This document shows positions 8,695 to 17,886 of a stretch of DNA of 64,000 bases, piece by piece. The stretch covers positions 558,001 through 622,000 of the forward strand of contig NZ_SNUF01000001.1 of the NCBI RefSeq assembly GCF_012027305.1, given 5' to 3'. The notes beneath the pieces were generated by a model. The model ran no database searches. It was not told the origin of the DNA and saw only the letters and a program-made list of their open reading frames with translations. Positions within the stretch are counted from its first letter, which is position 1. Each line of letters opens with the position of its first letter. Position numbers and translations under genes: made by a program. Source of the DNA: Thermococcus sp. MAR1 (GTDB lineage: Archaea; Methanobacteriota_B; Thermococci; Thermococcales; Thermococcaceae).

Positions 8695-8871
8695 ACTGCC
8701 GAGCCCTTCGGGGTGCCTTCCAAGTTTTCACAATTCTTGTTGTGTTTCCCCTGTGGAGAATGCCCTTTGGACGTTGATCTGTGTGTTTGGATAAAACCCC
8801 CATACCTATCACTAAAATTGAAAAGGAGATGCAACTCCCCGCCTATATTTTATGGGATTTTGACTTTTGCT

Positions 8872-8892
8872 CAAGCTTTTTCTAAAAGCTTG
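8872..8892 (-). repeat. Perfect hairpin at the 3' end of the methionine aminopeptidase gene
   Basis: CAAGCTTTT and AAAAGCTTG are perfect 9-base arms around a 3-base loop, one base past the map stop codon. No oligo-T follows on the minus strand, so this is not a standard archaeal terminator. It may mark or protect the mRNA end. The rest of 8695-8871 is AT-rich and shows no gene. Confidence 0.4.
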
Positions 8893-8893
8893 C

Positions 8894-9784
<891 letters not shown>

Positions 9785-9880
9785 CTATCACCGCCATAAG
9801 AAGGCCATATTACCCCTTAAACCTTTCCACTCCGGGAAAAACCTTTTATTTACTGCAGACCCTACCTCTACGGTGGGCCC

Positions 9881-11362
9881 ATGCTAGAGCTCAGAAAGTA
9901 CATAAACATCTCGGACGATATCTTTGTGGTTAAGAACCTCATCGGGGCAATCCTGCAGGGTGTGGGGCTGGCGTACCTCTTCCCCGTGTTGCTGGTGTGG
10001 TTCTACCCCGATGAAATCGGTTACGTTGTTTACTTCGCTCTCCCCGGAGTGTTCTCCATTCTGCTCGGTGCGTGGCTCGCAAGACACATGGGGAAGGTTG
10101 AGGACGTTAACCTCAGACAGGCCATGGTCTCGGCCGCTTTTACCTGGCTCTTTGCATCGTTCATAAGTGTCATGCCGTTCATCTACATAGCTGGTATGCC
10201 TTTTGTGGACTCCTACTTCGAGAGCATGAGCGCTTGGACCGGAACGGGCCTCACCATGATGAGCAACCTCGAGAGTTATCCCCATATACTCCTCTTCTGG
10301 CGCGCTTGGATGCAGTGGCTGGGCGGAATCGGTATCGTCCTAGTCGCACTGACGGTTCTCATCCGCCCCGGAGTGGCTGCGGCTAGGCTCTACCGGGCCG
10401 AGGCTAGGAGCGAGAGAATAGTTCCTAACCTCGTCAACACCTCGAAGGTCATCTTTCAGATATACCTGGTTCTCACGCTGGTTGGCGTATACCTCTATTA
10501 CATTAACGGCATGCCACTCTTCGATGCGGTAATACACTCCATGACCGGCCTTGGAACCGGTGGTATGAGCAGCCACGACCTGAGCATCGGCTACTTCAAC
10601 AGCACCTCTATAGAGGCCGTTACGATATTCCTCATGATAATGGGTGCGGTCAACTTCACGGTTCACTACAGGATCTTCAGGGACAGGCACCTCAAGCCCT
10701 TCTTCGACGACGTTCAGGTCAAGTACATGTTCATATTCCTGTTTCCAGCGATAGCCATGATAGCCCTTAGCCTTACTCAGGTCGGGGATGGTATAGGTGA
10801 CGCCCTCAGGCAGGCGGTTTTCCACTCCGTTTCGGCAATAACCTGTACCGGATTTGGAATCGCTGACCTGAGCAAGTACCCGGAGATGGGTAAGTTCATA
10901 CTCGGCATCCTTATGGTCATCGGAGGTGGCGCTGGAAGCACCGCGGGTGGTATAAAGCTCATACGTGTCATATTGATGTACGAGAGCCTCAAGTGGACCC
11001 TTCAGAGCGCCATACTGCCCAAGGGTGCTGTCATCAAGAGAAAGGTGGGCAACTATCTCTTCAGCGAGGAGGACATCCAGGAGGTCATGAGCTTCACGAT
11101 GACGTACTTTGCCTTTCTCCTCATAGGCACCCTCTACACGATGCTCCGCCTTGGCACGAGTTTGACGGACTCGTTCTTCGAGGTCGCGTCCGCCCAGGGC
11201 AACGTTGGCCTCAGCATCGGCATAACCTCCCCCACACTGCCGGTTGACATTAAGATTCTCCTCATTCTCCACATGTGGATTGGAAGGCTGGAGATATTCT
11301 CGACCCTAGTGTTCATCATAAGCGTGTTCCTCCTCGCCCCGAGGGTGGTGACGAGGAGATGA
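9881..11362 (+). CDS. TrkH/KtrB-family potassium transporter
   Basis: This is a 493-residue membrane protein with the fourfold M1-P-M2 repeat of Trk/Ktr channels. The filter-like Gly segments are visible as WTGTGLTMM, GLGTGGMSS, TCTGFGIAD and AQGNVGLSIG. It should form the K+ conducting subunit and need a regulatory TrkA/KtrA subunit, which is not in this window. SD GGTGGGCCC precedes the ATG. The stop overlaps the ATG of the following ATPase gene (ATGA), which is an odd partner for a Trk channel. Confidence 0.93.
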   Translation: MLELRKYINISDDIFVVKNLIGAILQGVGLAYLFPVLLVWFYPDEIGYVVYFALPGVFSILLGAWLARHMGKVEDVNLRQAMVSAAFTWLFASFISVMPFIYIAGMPFVDSYFESMSAWTGTGLTMMSNLESYPHILLFWRAWMQWLGGIGIVLVALTVLIRPGVAAARLYRAEARSERIVPNLVNTSKVIFQIYLVLTLVGVYLYYINGMPLFDAVIHSMTGLGTGGMSSHDLSIGYFNSTSIEAVTIFLMIMGAVNFTVHYRIFRDRHLKPFFDDVQVKYMFIFLFPAIAMIALSLTQVGDGIGDALRQAVFHSVSAITCTGFGIADLSKYPEMGKFILGILMVIGGGAGSTAGGIKLIRVILMYESLKWTLQSAILPKGAVIKRKVGNYLFSEEDIQEVMSFTMTYFAFLLIGTLYTMLRLGTSLTDSFFEVASAQGNVGLSIGITSPTLPVDIKILLILHMWIGRLEIFSTLVFIISVFLLAPRVVTRR

Positions 11363-12219
11363 ACGTCATCACCGTGGAGAACCTTAGCTTCAGGTACAGG
11401 AGGGCAAGGGAATACTCACTTAGGAATGTCAGCTTTGAGGTTAGACGGGGCGAACTCCTCGGAATAATCGGGCCGAGCGGAAGCGGAAAGTCCACACTAT
11501 GTCTGACGCTCAACGGGATCATCCCCAATTCAATAAAGGGCGAGTTCTCGGGCGATGTCATAGTTAGGGACCCGGAGACGGGGGAAGAGTACAACACCAA
11601 GGAAACGCCGGTGGCAAAGCTCTCAACGCTCGTCGGCCTTGTCCTTCAGAATCCCGAGAGCCAGCTCTTCAACATGACCGTCGAGGAGGAAATAGCCTTC
11701 GGCCTTGAAAACCTGGGATTCGATAGGAACGAGATACTCAGAAGGCTCCGGTGGGCGCTGGAGGTAACCGGACTGAGGGGGCTTGAGAACGAGTTTCCGC
11801 CCAACCTCAGCGGAGGGCAGCAGCAGAGGCTGGCCATAGCGGCGGTTCTGGCCATGGAACCGGCCGTGCTGGTTCTAGACGAACCGACCTCTCAGCTTGA
11901 CCCCGTCGGACGGAAGGAAGTTCTGGGACTGGTTTCCCTCCTCCGGAAGGAGCACGGCATCACGGTGGTCTTGGTTGAGCATCACACCGATTACATCCTT
12001 CGCTTCGCCGACAGGGTGCTGGTCATGGCAGGTGGAGAAATCGTCCTGGAGGGAACCCCGAGGGAGATAGCCGAGGAGGCCGAGACGCTGAAGAGGCTCG
12101 GCGTGAAGCTCCCTCCAAGCCTCGAGATATCTCACGAGCTCAGGAAGAGGGGTATGCTGAAAGGGCCGGCCATTACTGAGGAGGAGCTTCTCTACGGGAT
12201 AGGATATCCTCCAGTGTGA
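11359..12219 (+). CDS. ECF/cobalt-type ABC transporter ATPase
   Basis: This is a 286-residue ABC ATPase. It contains Walker A GPSGSGKST, Q-loop LVLQNPESQLFNMTVEEEIAFG, signature LSGGQQQRLAIAAVLA, Walker B VLVLDEPTSQLDP and the switch His (VEHHTD). The Q-loop type is that of EcfA/CbiO energising subunits of vitamin or metal-ion importers. No second ATPase, EcfT or substrate subunit lies next to it, so partners must be elsewhere. The start is the ATG fused to the trkH stop. The 3' end overlaps the opposing gene by 47 bases. Confidence 0.88.
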   Translation: MNVITVENLSFRYRRAREYSLRNVSFEVRRGELLGIIGPSGSGKSTLCLTLNGIIPNSIKGEFSGDVIVRDPETGEEYNTKETPVAKLSTLVGLVLQNPESQLFNMTVEEEIAFGLENLGFDRNEILRRLRWALEVTGLRGLENEFPPNLSGGQQQRLAIAAVLAMEPAVLVLDEPTSQLDPVGRKEVLGLVSLLRKEHGITVVLVEHHTDYILRFADRVLVMAGGEIVLEGTPREIAEEAETLKRLGVKLPPSLEISHELRKRGMLKGPAITEEELLYGIGYPPV

Positions 12220-13003
12220 GCGCCTTCCCAAGGAGCGCGTATTTGAGGTCGTAGAGCTTGAGCATGAGCTCAAACCTGGCGTCGGGGTCTTCCACCTTAT
12301 CGGCGATTTTAAACGCGGCTTCCAGTATTTTAAGCGCTTTCTCCCTATTGCGGTTGCCCTCGATCTCGGCCAGATAGTAGAGAGCCATCGCTTTATGAAA
12401 TGGGCTGGAGATGTGGTCGATTATCAACTTTGCCCGCTGGACGTCGCCCTCCCTGTAGAACATCTCCGCCAGATGCACTAGGACGACATCGAGCTTCTCC
12501 GGATCACGAACCATCTTCATGGCATAGCCAGCTTTTTTCAGCAAGCCCTCTTTTATCAGCTCCATAAGGACATCCCTGATTATGTCCGAACTCTCCCCCG
12601 CGAGGTTTATCGAGGTTCTGAGGGCCATATCACCGTTGAGTTCGTCGTTTAGATGATAGAGGAGAACCGCCAAGTCTCCAAGCAGTATCGATCTGTAGCG
12701 TGGGTTAAAAATAGAGTTGATTAGGGGTATCAAGGTCTTGACAGTTTCTCTCACATCTTCAATGTTCACAGAGGCTTCGTTTTTTGATCGCCTTAGTTCC
12801 GCCAGCCTATCCATTGCTGACCGCAGGATCATCCGAAGTGCCAGAAACCTGTTCGATTCACTTTCAATTTCACCAACTAATTCAACCGCCTGCCCGATAT
12901 CTCCGATTCCTATAAGGGCCTCTATGTCTTCCAAGATCTCCAGTTCGGACCTTTTTTTCTTTTTCTTACCCAGAGACCGGAAGAACTCATCCAGCCTCCC
13001 CAT
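12173..13003 (-). CDS. all-helical repeat protein, unknown function
   Basis: This 276-residue protein is rich in Leu, Ala, Arg and Lys with regular amphipathic helices, in the style of TPR or HEAT-like repeats (for example LAEMFYREGDVQRAKLIID then ALYYLAEIEGNRNREKALKIL). A Lys-rich patch (GKKKKKR) lies near the N-terminus. It is probably a scaffold or adaptor. The ATG at 13003 is chosen because AAAGGAGGTG sits just upstream. It is third in an overlapping operon with the archaemetzincin and CYTH genes. The C-terminal 47 bases overlap the convergent ATPase gene. Confidence 0.7.
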   Translation of the reverse strand: MGRLDEFFRSLGKKKKKRSELEILEDIEALIGIGDIGQAVELVGEIESESNRFLALRMILRSAMDRLAELRRSKNEASVNIEDVRETVKTLIPLINSIFNPRYRSILLGDLAVLLYHLNDELNGDMALRTSINLAGESSDIIRDVLMELIKEGLLKKAGYAMKMVRDPEKLDVVLVHLAEMFYREGDVQRAKLIIDHISSPFHKAMALYYLAEIEGNRNREKALKILEAAFKIADKVEDPDARFELMLKLYDLKYALLGKALTLEDILSRREAPPQ

Positions 13004-13541
13004 GTTCCACCTCCTTTTCAAGCATCAATTCAAGATAGGAACGTCTCTCAAACTTCTCGACCCCAAGGGACTCAAGAATCTCACGGAGTAACATCACGGT
13101 TTCTTCTACTACCTCCTCCCTGTCTGCAAGGGCTTCAATCTCAATGAACTTTCCGAGGCCGTTTACATCATCCAGGTCTATTATGATGCCCTTGTCGACG
13201 TAGTATTTTTCCCGGGTCTTCTCTATGGTGAGAACCTCCTCGAAACCCAGGTTTCTGAGTATCTCCGTGTGCTTATCGGGGTCGCTTATTGGGACCTCTA
13301 TCTCCCTCCGGGTTTTGGAGTTCTGGTCTATCTTTGGTCCCTTATAAGTTAGGAATGCCTCGAAGTGTCCGTTGAAGCGTCTTACCCTTATCCTGAGGGC
13401 TTCATCGGTTTCGGCGAAATTCCTGCACGGATGTCTGAAGTAGGTGTCCTCATGGTACTCAGTTCGTATCAGCTTGAAGTTCTCCCTAACGCGCTCAAAC
13501 ACCCTCTCGTTCGCGTATCCCTTAACCTCAATCTCTATCAT
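12987..13541 (-). CDS. CYTH-domain protein (class IV adenylyl cyclase/ThTPase superfamily)
   Basis: This is a 184-residue CYTH tunnel-fold protein. It starts with the EIEVK motif that binds metal and triphosphate, followed by conserved basic and acidic strands (LRIRVRRF, FLTYKGPK, TRREIEVPI, IIDLDDVNGLGKFIEIE). Family members hydrolyse triphosphates or, in some bacteria, make cAMP. Archaeal members are often labelled CyaB without proof. It overlaps its upstream neighbour by 4 bases and its downstream neighbour by 17, so the three genes are co-translated. Confidence 0.88.
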   Translation of the reverse strand: MIEIEVKGYANERVFERVRENFKLIRTEYHEDTYFRHPCRNFAETDEALRIRVRRFNGHFEAFLTYKGPKIDQNSKTRREIEVPISDPDKHTEILRNLGFEEVLTIEKTREKYYVDKGIIIDLDDVNGLGKFIEIEALADREEVVEETVMLLREILESLGVEKFERRSYLELMLEKEVEHGEAG

Positions 13542-14185
13542 AACCCAACCTCCAGGTTTTCCTTAAGCCTCCTGAGACACGCGGAACAGTAAACGGGTTC
13601 CTTGATGTCCGTATCAACGACGGAGTTTGAGAAGTGCATGACGCACCGCCTATCCGGACAGTGTCCCAGGCCAAAAACATGCCCCAGCTCGTGCATGGCT
13701 TCCTTAATCACCCTTTCGATGAAGAGTCCCTCGTTCGGGGCTTCTCCATAGAATTCAGGCCTGAGCCTGAACGTTGAGATGACCGCGGCCCCGAGTCCAG
13801 GATGTGCGAGTCCAAAAATGAAGTTCAATCCCTCCTCGTAGAGGTCGAGGTCGGTTATCCCGAGGACGGCGCGTGCCCTCTTCTTCCTTCCCACTTCGGA
13901 GAGATGGGGTAAGAACCTCCTCCCAAGGTACTGATGTCTCAGGGGATTGTAAGCCTCGGAGAAGGGGTCTTCGGAAAGGGCGTCACTCACCGCGACGGGA
14001 ATGCCTAAGGGAGTGTAGTAAGAACCGACGAACTCCAGCACCGCCCCAACCACCAGCCCCTCAACCCCTCCGATGGGTACGAGGAGTATAGTCCCCGGCT
14101 TCCCTTCGAATGTTTGGACTTCATCCGGCGCGTGTACGGGATGCGGGAATTGGCTCGGTACAGGCTCTGCCCTCACGCCTCCCAC
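13538..14185 (-). CDS. amzA: archaemetzincin metalloprotease
   Basis: This 215-residue protein carries the archaemetzincin signature: HELGHVFGLGHC for zinc binding and catalysis, then CVMHF (Met-turn) and a second CxxC site (YCSAC). Homologues are secreted-like or cytosolic zinc peptidases of unclear substrate. The start is uncertain. GTG 14185 gives about 30 extra residues before the conserved TILLVPIGG strand. A TATA-like AGGTTTATC at about 14209-14217 supports a nearly leaderless GTG start. It leads an operon with the CYTH and helical-repeat genes. Confidence 0.88.
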   Translation of the reverse strand: MGGVRAEPVPSQFPHPVHAPDEVQTFEGKPGTILLVPIGGVEGLVVGAVLEFVGSYYTPLGIPVAVSDALSEDPFSEAYNPLRHQYLGRRFLPHLSEVGRKKRARAVLGITDLDLYEEGLNFIFGLAHPGLGAAVISTFRLRPEFYGEAPNEGLFIERVIKEAMHELGHVFGLGHCPDRRCVMHFSNSVVDTDIKEPVYCSACLRRLKENLEVGL

Positions 14186-14256
14186 CGTTATCTAATTTGC
14201 CTTGGGGGAGATAAACCTTTCCAAAGGAAGAAGAGAAGAGACCTCACGGGAGTTGC

Positions 14257-15294
14257 TCACGGTGTGAGGTCCATCTCGCGAAGCTCCTCGAGGAAGCGCC
14301 TGGCGAACTCGATGGTCTTGTCTATGTCCCTCAGGTCGGCCGTCTCGACCTGGCTGTGCATGTAGCGTATCGGTATGCTGAGGACTGCAGTGGCGACGCC
14401 CTCCCTGTTAATCTGCATTATGTTGGCGTCGGTTCCGGTCGGCCTCGGGCTGGCCTCAACCTGGAGTTCTATGCCGTACTTCTTGGCAACCTCGTCGGCG
14501 AAGGCGCGAACCTTGGGGTTGATGTTGGGCCCGACGTCCATGACCGGGCCGCCTCCGAGCTTGGGAACTATCTTGCCCTTGTCGCCGACCTGCTTGGCGA
14601 AGGTGACGTCCATCGCTATGCCTATCTCCGGGTCTATGGCGTAGCTGGCAACCCTGGCACCCCTCAGGCCGACCTCCTCCTGAACGCTCGCAACAAAGTA
14701 GATGTCCGCCTCGTGGTTCTCAACTGCCCTAGCGGTCTCTATCATGGCGTAGAGGCAGACGCGGTCGTCAAGGTAGGGCGTCGCAATCCTGTTCTCGTTG
14801 AGCCGGACGAAGGCCGGGGCGAACTCTCCAACAGTTCCGACGCGGAAGCCCATCTCTTCGGCTTCCTCCTTACTGTCGGCGCCGACATCGACAACGATGG
14901 TGTCCCAGTCAGCGGCCTTCTTCCTGTCCTCGGGCTTCTGAAGGTGGGGCGGTATGTGGCCCACCACGCCAAAGTGCTCTCCCTTCCCGGTGAAGAACCT
15001 TATCCTCTGGGCGACGAGGGTTCTTGGGTCAACGCCTCCAACGGGAACGACGTGGAGGTAGCCTTCCTTGTCTATGTGGTTGACCATGACGCCTATCTTG
15101 TCCATATGGGCGGCAATCATTATCCTGGGCCCGTTGCCCTTCTTGTGGGCGATAACGTTGCCGAGCTTGTCAACGTATATCTCGTCCACGTGGTCCTTCA
15201 GGGCATCAAAAACGACGTCCCTTATTCCAAGGAACTCGTAGCCGGAAACTCCTGGGGCTTCAACAACTTTCCTGAGGAGTTCAATGTCCACCAT
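14257..15294 (-). CDS. TET-type M42 aminopeptidase
   Basis: This is a 345-residue M42 family peptidase of the kind that forms dodecameric tetrahedral shells and trims peptides left by the proteasome. Metal ligands and catalytic residues are visible: AAHMDKIG (His), YLDDRVC (Asp), QEEVGLRGA (catalytic Glu and ligand Glu), DVTFAK (Asp), and YMHSQVE (His). Sequence around [18 protein letters not shown] reminds me of the TET3 paralogue of Pyrococcus, but this is from memory. Monocistronic, with its own promoter. Confidence 0.92.
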   Translation of the reverse strand: MVDIELLRKVVEAPGVSGYEFLGIRDVVFDALKDHVDEIYVDKLGNVIAHKKGNGPRIMIAAHMDKIGVMVNHIDKEGYLHVVPVGGVDPRTLVAQRIRFFTGKGEHFGVVGHIPPHLQKPEDRKKAADWDTIVVDVGADSKEEAEEMGFRVGTVGEFAPAFVRLNENRIATPYLDDRVCLYAMIETARAVENHEADIYFVASVQEEVGLRGARVASYAIDPEIGIAMDVTFAKQVGDKGKIVPKLGGGPVMDVGPNINPKVRAFADEVAKKYGIELQVEASPRPTGTDANIMQINREGVATAVLSIPIRYMHSQVETADLRDIDKTIEFARRFLEELREMDLTP

Positions 15295-15367
15295 GGCTTT
15301 CGCCTCCTTTAGATTTCCATCTGAATGTGTTCGGCCAGCTTAATAAGGTTTACGAAAGAAAAGGGGT

Positions 15368-16894
15368 TCAGCCGAGGATGACCTGCAGGTAGGCCTCCTC
15401 CTCTGGCTCAAGGTGCTCTATTTCCCACACAATAAGCCCGTCTTTGACCTCTGCCCTACCCTTGGTTGCCTTGATCTCTATCGCGTTGACGCCCTTCTCG
15501 AATCTGAAGTTATCGACGCCCTTCAGCCTCGGTGCCTTCACCTTAACGAAGTAGTACCTGTCCAGCATCTCCTCCTGGATTATTGGCCTGAAGAACGCTG
15601 TATACGAGGTTCCAGCCAGGATTATCCCCGCGATCAGAAGTATTGCCGCCAGCGGTCCGTAGTTCCTCGGAGGCTTTGCCGGGGTGGTTGTAGTGGTCAG
15701 CGGGGGCGTCGTGGTCGTCGTTGGTGTCGGGGTTTGGGTGACCGGTGGCGTCACCTTCACGCTGGCCTCACCGCCTATGTATCTGCTGCTCTCCGCGTGG
15801 AGCATTATCGTCCCGTAGCCGATCTTTTTGAGGTCCACCACAGCCAAGCCAGAGGCGTTCGTGGTCGAGTATTCCTTGCCGAGGGGCCCCGCGGCGGTGA
15901 CCGTTATGTTGGGTACGGGGTTCCCGGTGGAATCCACGACCTTCACTCGGAGCGTCTCGTTCTCCTGGACGGCGCTTAGGAACAGTTTTCTGACCTCAAC
16001 GAATGTCGTCACTACCTTTCCGTCGAGGTTCAGGATGACCTCGTAGGTTCCAGGTTTGTCTACGAGGTACGAAACGATTCCTTCGTCGTCGGTTTTGAAG
16101 GGTATCCCGTTTATCTTCACGGAGATGTCCGGAACGCCCTGACTGTTTTCATCGTAAACGTGGACGTATATGGCCCCATCCTTGAAGTACGCATCGTACC
16201 TCAGGTTTCTCTGGTACACCCGGAACGTTGTCGTTTTGCTCTTGAACCTTCCACTGAAGTTTGCCCAGAAGTACACGGAGTAATCGCCAACTCTAGGCCT
16301 CGTGAGCTTTACGTCCTTTATCCAATTTTCACCAGGCCGGAGATATATCGTGGTGACGAACGTTTCCAGAACGCTGCCATCGCGGGTGAGCGTGTATCCA
16401 AGCCGGCCTATGATAACACCGTTCGCCTGGGAGGTCATCTCCAGTCTCACGGTGACGTTGCTACCGTAGGTATACTCATTGTTGACATCAATCTTAAGTG
16501 TGTAGTCAACCAGTGTTTCCACCCTGACGGTTACCTGGGCCTCGGAATAGCTTGAACCAACCCTGGCCACGAGGGTCAGGTTGTACCTTCCGGGATCGAG
16601 ATTGAGGAGCTTGACCGATATTGTATCTTGGATTGTGCCATTTGGCCCAATGGGCTCCCTGATGACCTTGCTCCCGTAGAGAAAGCCCTCCGCAGGGCCG
16701 GTAACGTACACCGTGACGTTCGACACCGTCTGGTTCCCCAGGTTTCTGAGCTGGAATGGGATTATTATGGTATCCCCTGGAACACCCGTGAACTCATCGT
16801 TAAGCGGGACGATTACAAGAGGTGACTGGGCGCTCACGTGCGGAAGAAGAATCGGAACCAGCAGGATTATCAGCAGTATGCCCTTAAACTTCAC
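15368..16894 (-). CDS. cell-surface protein with beta-sandwich domains, Thr/Pro stalk and membrane anchor
   Basis: This is a 508-residue secreted, anchored protein. A signal peptide covers about residues 1-22 (cleavage after VSA). Next come CARDB/NEW3-like beta domains with many N-x-T/S sequons, then two carboxypeptidase-regulatory-like repeats (DENSQGVPDISVKINGIPF and DSTGNPVPNITVTAAGPLG). A Thr/Pro-rich stalk follows (about 388-410), then one membrane helix (LAAILLIAGIILAGTSYTAFF). Unusually, about 75 residues form a cytosolic beta-rich tail. Ligand unknown. It overlaps hjc by 11 bases and follows it in the same direction. Confidence 0.8.
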   Translation of the reverse strand: MKFKGILLIILLVPILLPHVSAQSPLVIVPLNDEFTGVPGDTIIIPFQLRNLGNQTVSNVTVYVTGPAEGFLYGSKVIREPIGPNGTIQDTISVKLLNLDPGRYNLTLVARVGSSYSEAQVTVRVETLVDYTLKIDVNNEYTYGSNVTVRLEMTSQANGVIIGRLGYTLTRDGSVLETFVTTIYLRPGENWIKDVKLTRPRVGDYSVYFWANFSGRFKSKTTTFRVYQRNLRYDAYFKDGAIYVHVYDENSQGVPDISVKINGIPFKTDDEGIVSYLVDKPGTYEVILNLDGKVVTTFVEVRKLFLSAVQENETLRVKVVDSTGNPVPNITVTAAGPLGKEYSTTNASGLAVVDLKKIGYGTIMLHAESSRYIGGEASVKVTPPVTQTPTPTTTTTPPLTTTTTPAKPPRNYGPLAAILLIAGIILAGTSYTAFFRPIIQEEMLDRYYFVKVKAPRLKGVDNFRFEKGVNAIEIKATKGRAEVKDGLIVWEIEHLEPEEEAYLQVILG

Positions 16895-17285
16895 CCTTTA
16901 CCACCCCTTCGAGGGACCTTTGCCTCCCGATAACTTCGTCGAAGGTAAGATAGTTCTTTGTTTGCAGGCCCACCTTATAGTTTTTGCCGCTTTTTTCTAG
17001 GCTCTCCGGAAGGAAGAAGCGCCAGCCGTTGTTCACGAACTTGACCGCTATAACCGGCTTTGCACCGAACCTTTCCGCAAATGAGATGAGCTTCTCGTAA
17101 TCCTCGCTGCTGAAGTAGAGCTTCTCGCTCCTGGTGCTCTTCACCTCTATGCAGAGGTGGACCTTTCCGTTGCCGGCGATTATATCAACTTTCTTGCTCC
17201 CGGCGGAGCGCACCACCGCGAAACCGGCCTTTTCGAGCATCTTTATAAGCTCTCTTTCCGCGCTCGCCCCCCTTCTGTACTTCAT
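16884..17285 (-). CDS. hjc: Holliday junction resolvase Hjc
   Basis: This 133-residue archaeal Hjc nuclease cuts four-way DNA junctions symmetrically during recombination. The nuclease core is intact: GASAERELI (Glu), VDIIAG (Asp) and CIEVKST (Glu-x-Lys), preceded by the basic start MKYRRG. Length is typical. The promoter region is shared with the divergent carbonic anhydrase gene. The last bases overlap the surface-protein gene. Confidence 0.96.
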   Translation of the reverse strand: MKYRRGASAERELIKMLEKAGFAVVRSAGSKKVDIIAGNGKVHLCIEVKSTRSEKLYFSSEDYEKLISFAERFGAKPVIAVKFVNNGWRFFLPESLEKSGKNYKVGLQTKNYLTFDEVIGRQRSLEGVVKGEV

Positions 17286-17356
17286 TGCACTCCCTCATCC
17301 TATATTGCCCGGTTAGGTTTATAAGCTATGTCGAGGAGTTAAGGCCGGTGATGGAC

Positions 17357-17881
17357 ATGGCGATTTATGAGTTGGCCGGAAAGAAGCCTAAAATTCACGA
17401 GACCGCTTTCATCGATGAGACCGCTTCGGTCATAGGCGATGTCGTTCTTGAGGCAAAGACGAGCGTCTGGCCAAGTGCCGTTCTGAGGGGCGATATAGAG
17501 CAGATTTACGTTGGCGAAGGCTCGAACGTCCAGGACAACGTCAGCATACACACCTCCCACGGACAGCCCACTATAATAGGAAAGTACGTCACCATTGGCC
17601 ACAATGCAGTGGTTCACGGTGCGGAGATAGGCGACTACACCATCATCGGAATGGGTGCCGTCATACTCGACGGGGCCAAGATAGGCAAGCACGTCGTCAT
17701 CGGTGCCGGCGCTCTCGTCCCGCCCGGCAAGGAGATACCGGACTACAGCCTGGTCGTCGGCGTTCCGGGTAAGGTAGTCAGGCAGCTCAGTGAGGAGGAA
17801 ATCGAGTGGACAAAGAAGAACGCCGAGATTTACATAGAGCTTGCCGAAATGCACCTCTCCGGCAGGAAGAAGATTGAGTGA
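17357..17881 (+). CDS. gamma-class carbonic anhydrase-like hexapeptide protein
   Basis: This 174-residue left-handed beta-helix protein has the three zinc-binding His of gamma-carbonic anhydrases: IHTSHG, then GHNAVVHG. The YSLVVGVPGKVVRQLSEEE ending is typical of the family (PaaY/YrdA/Cap). Start ATG 17357 is chosen because GGTGAT ends 4 bases before it. This also gives the MAIYEL beginning I remember for the Pyrococcus homologue. A TATA (GTTTATAAG) lies about 40 bases upstream. The TGA stop sits inside the SD of uppS. Confidence 0.88.
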   Translation: MAIYELAGKKPKIHETAFIDETASVIGDVVLEAKTSVWPSAVLRGDIEQIYVGEGSNVQDNVSIHTSHGQPTIIGKYVTIGHNAVVHGAEIGDYTIIGMGAVILDGAKIGKHVVIGAGALVPPGKEIPDYSLVVGVPGKVVRQLSEEEIEWTKKNAEIYIELAEMHLSGRKKIE

Positions 17882-17886
17882 TGGCC

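Noticed and set aside
8695-8871. Possible integrated-element remnant beside tRNA-Ser
   Set aside because: The tRNA 3' end is not repeated in the window, and there is no integrase or phage gene. Only AT-rich spacer is seen.
14356-15312. 318-codon plus-strand frame opposite the TET aminopeptidase
   Set aside because: Shadow of a complete M42 gene. No family resemblance and no SD.
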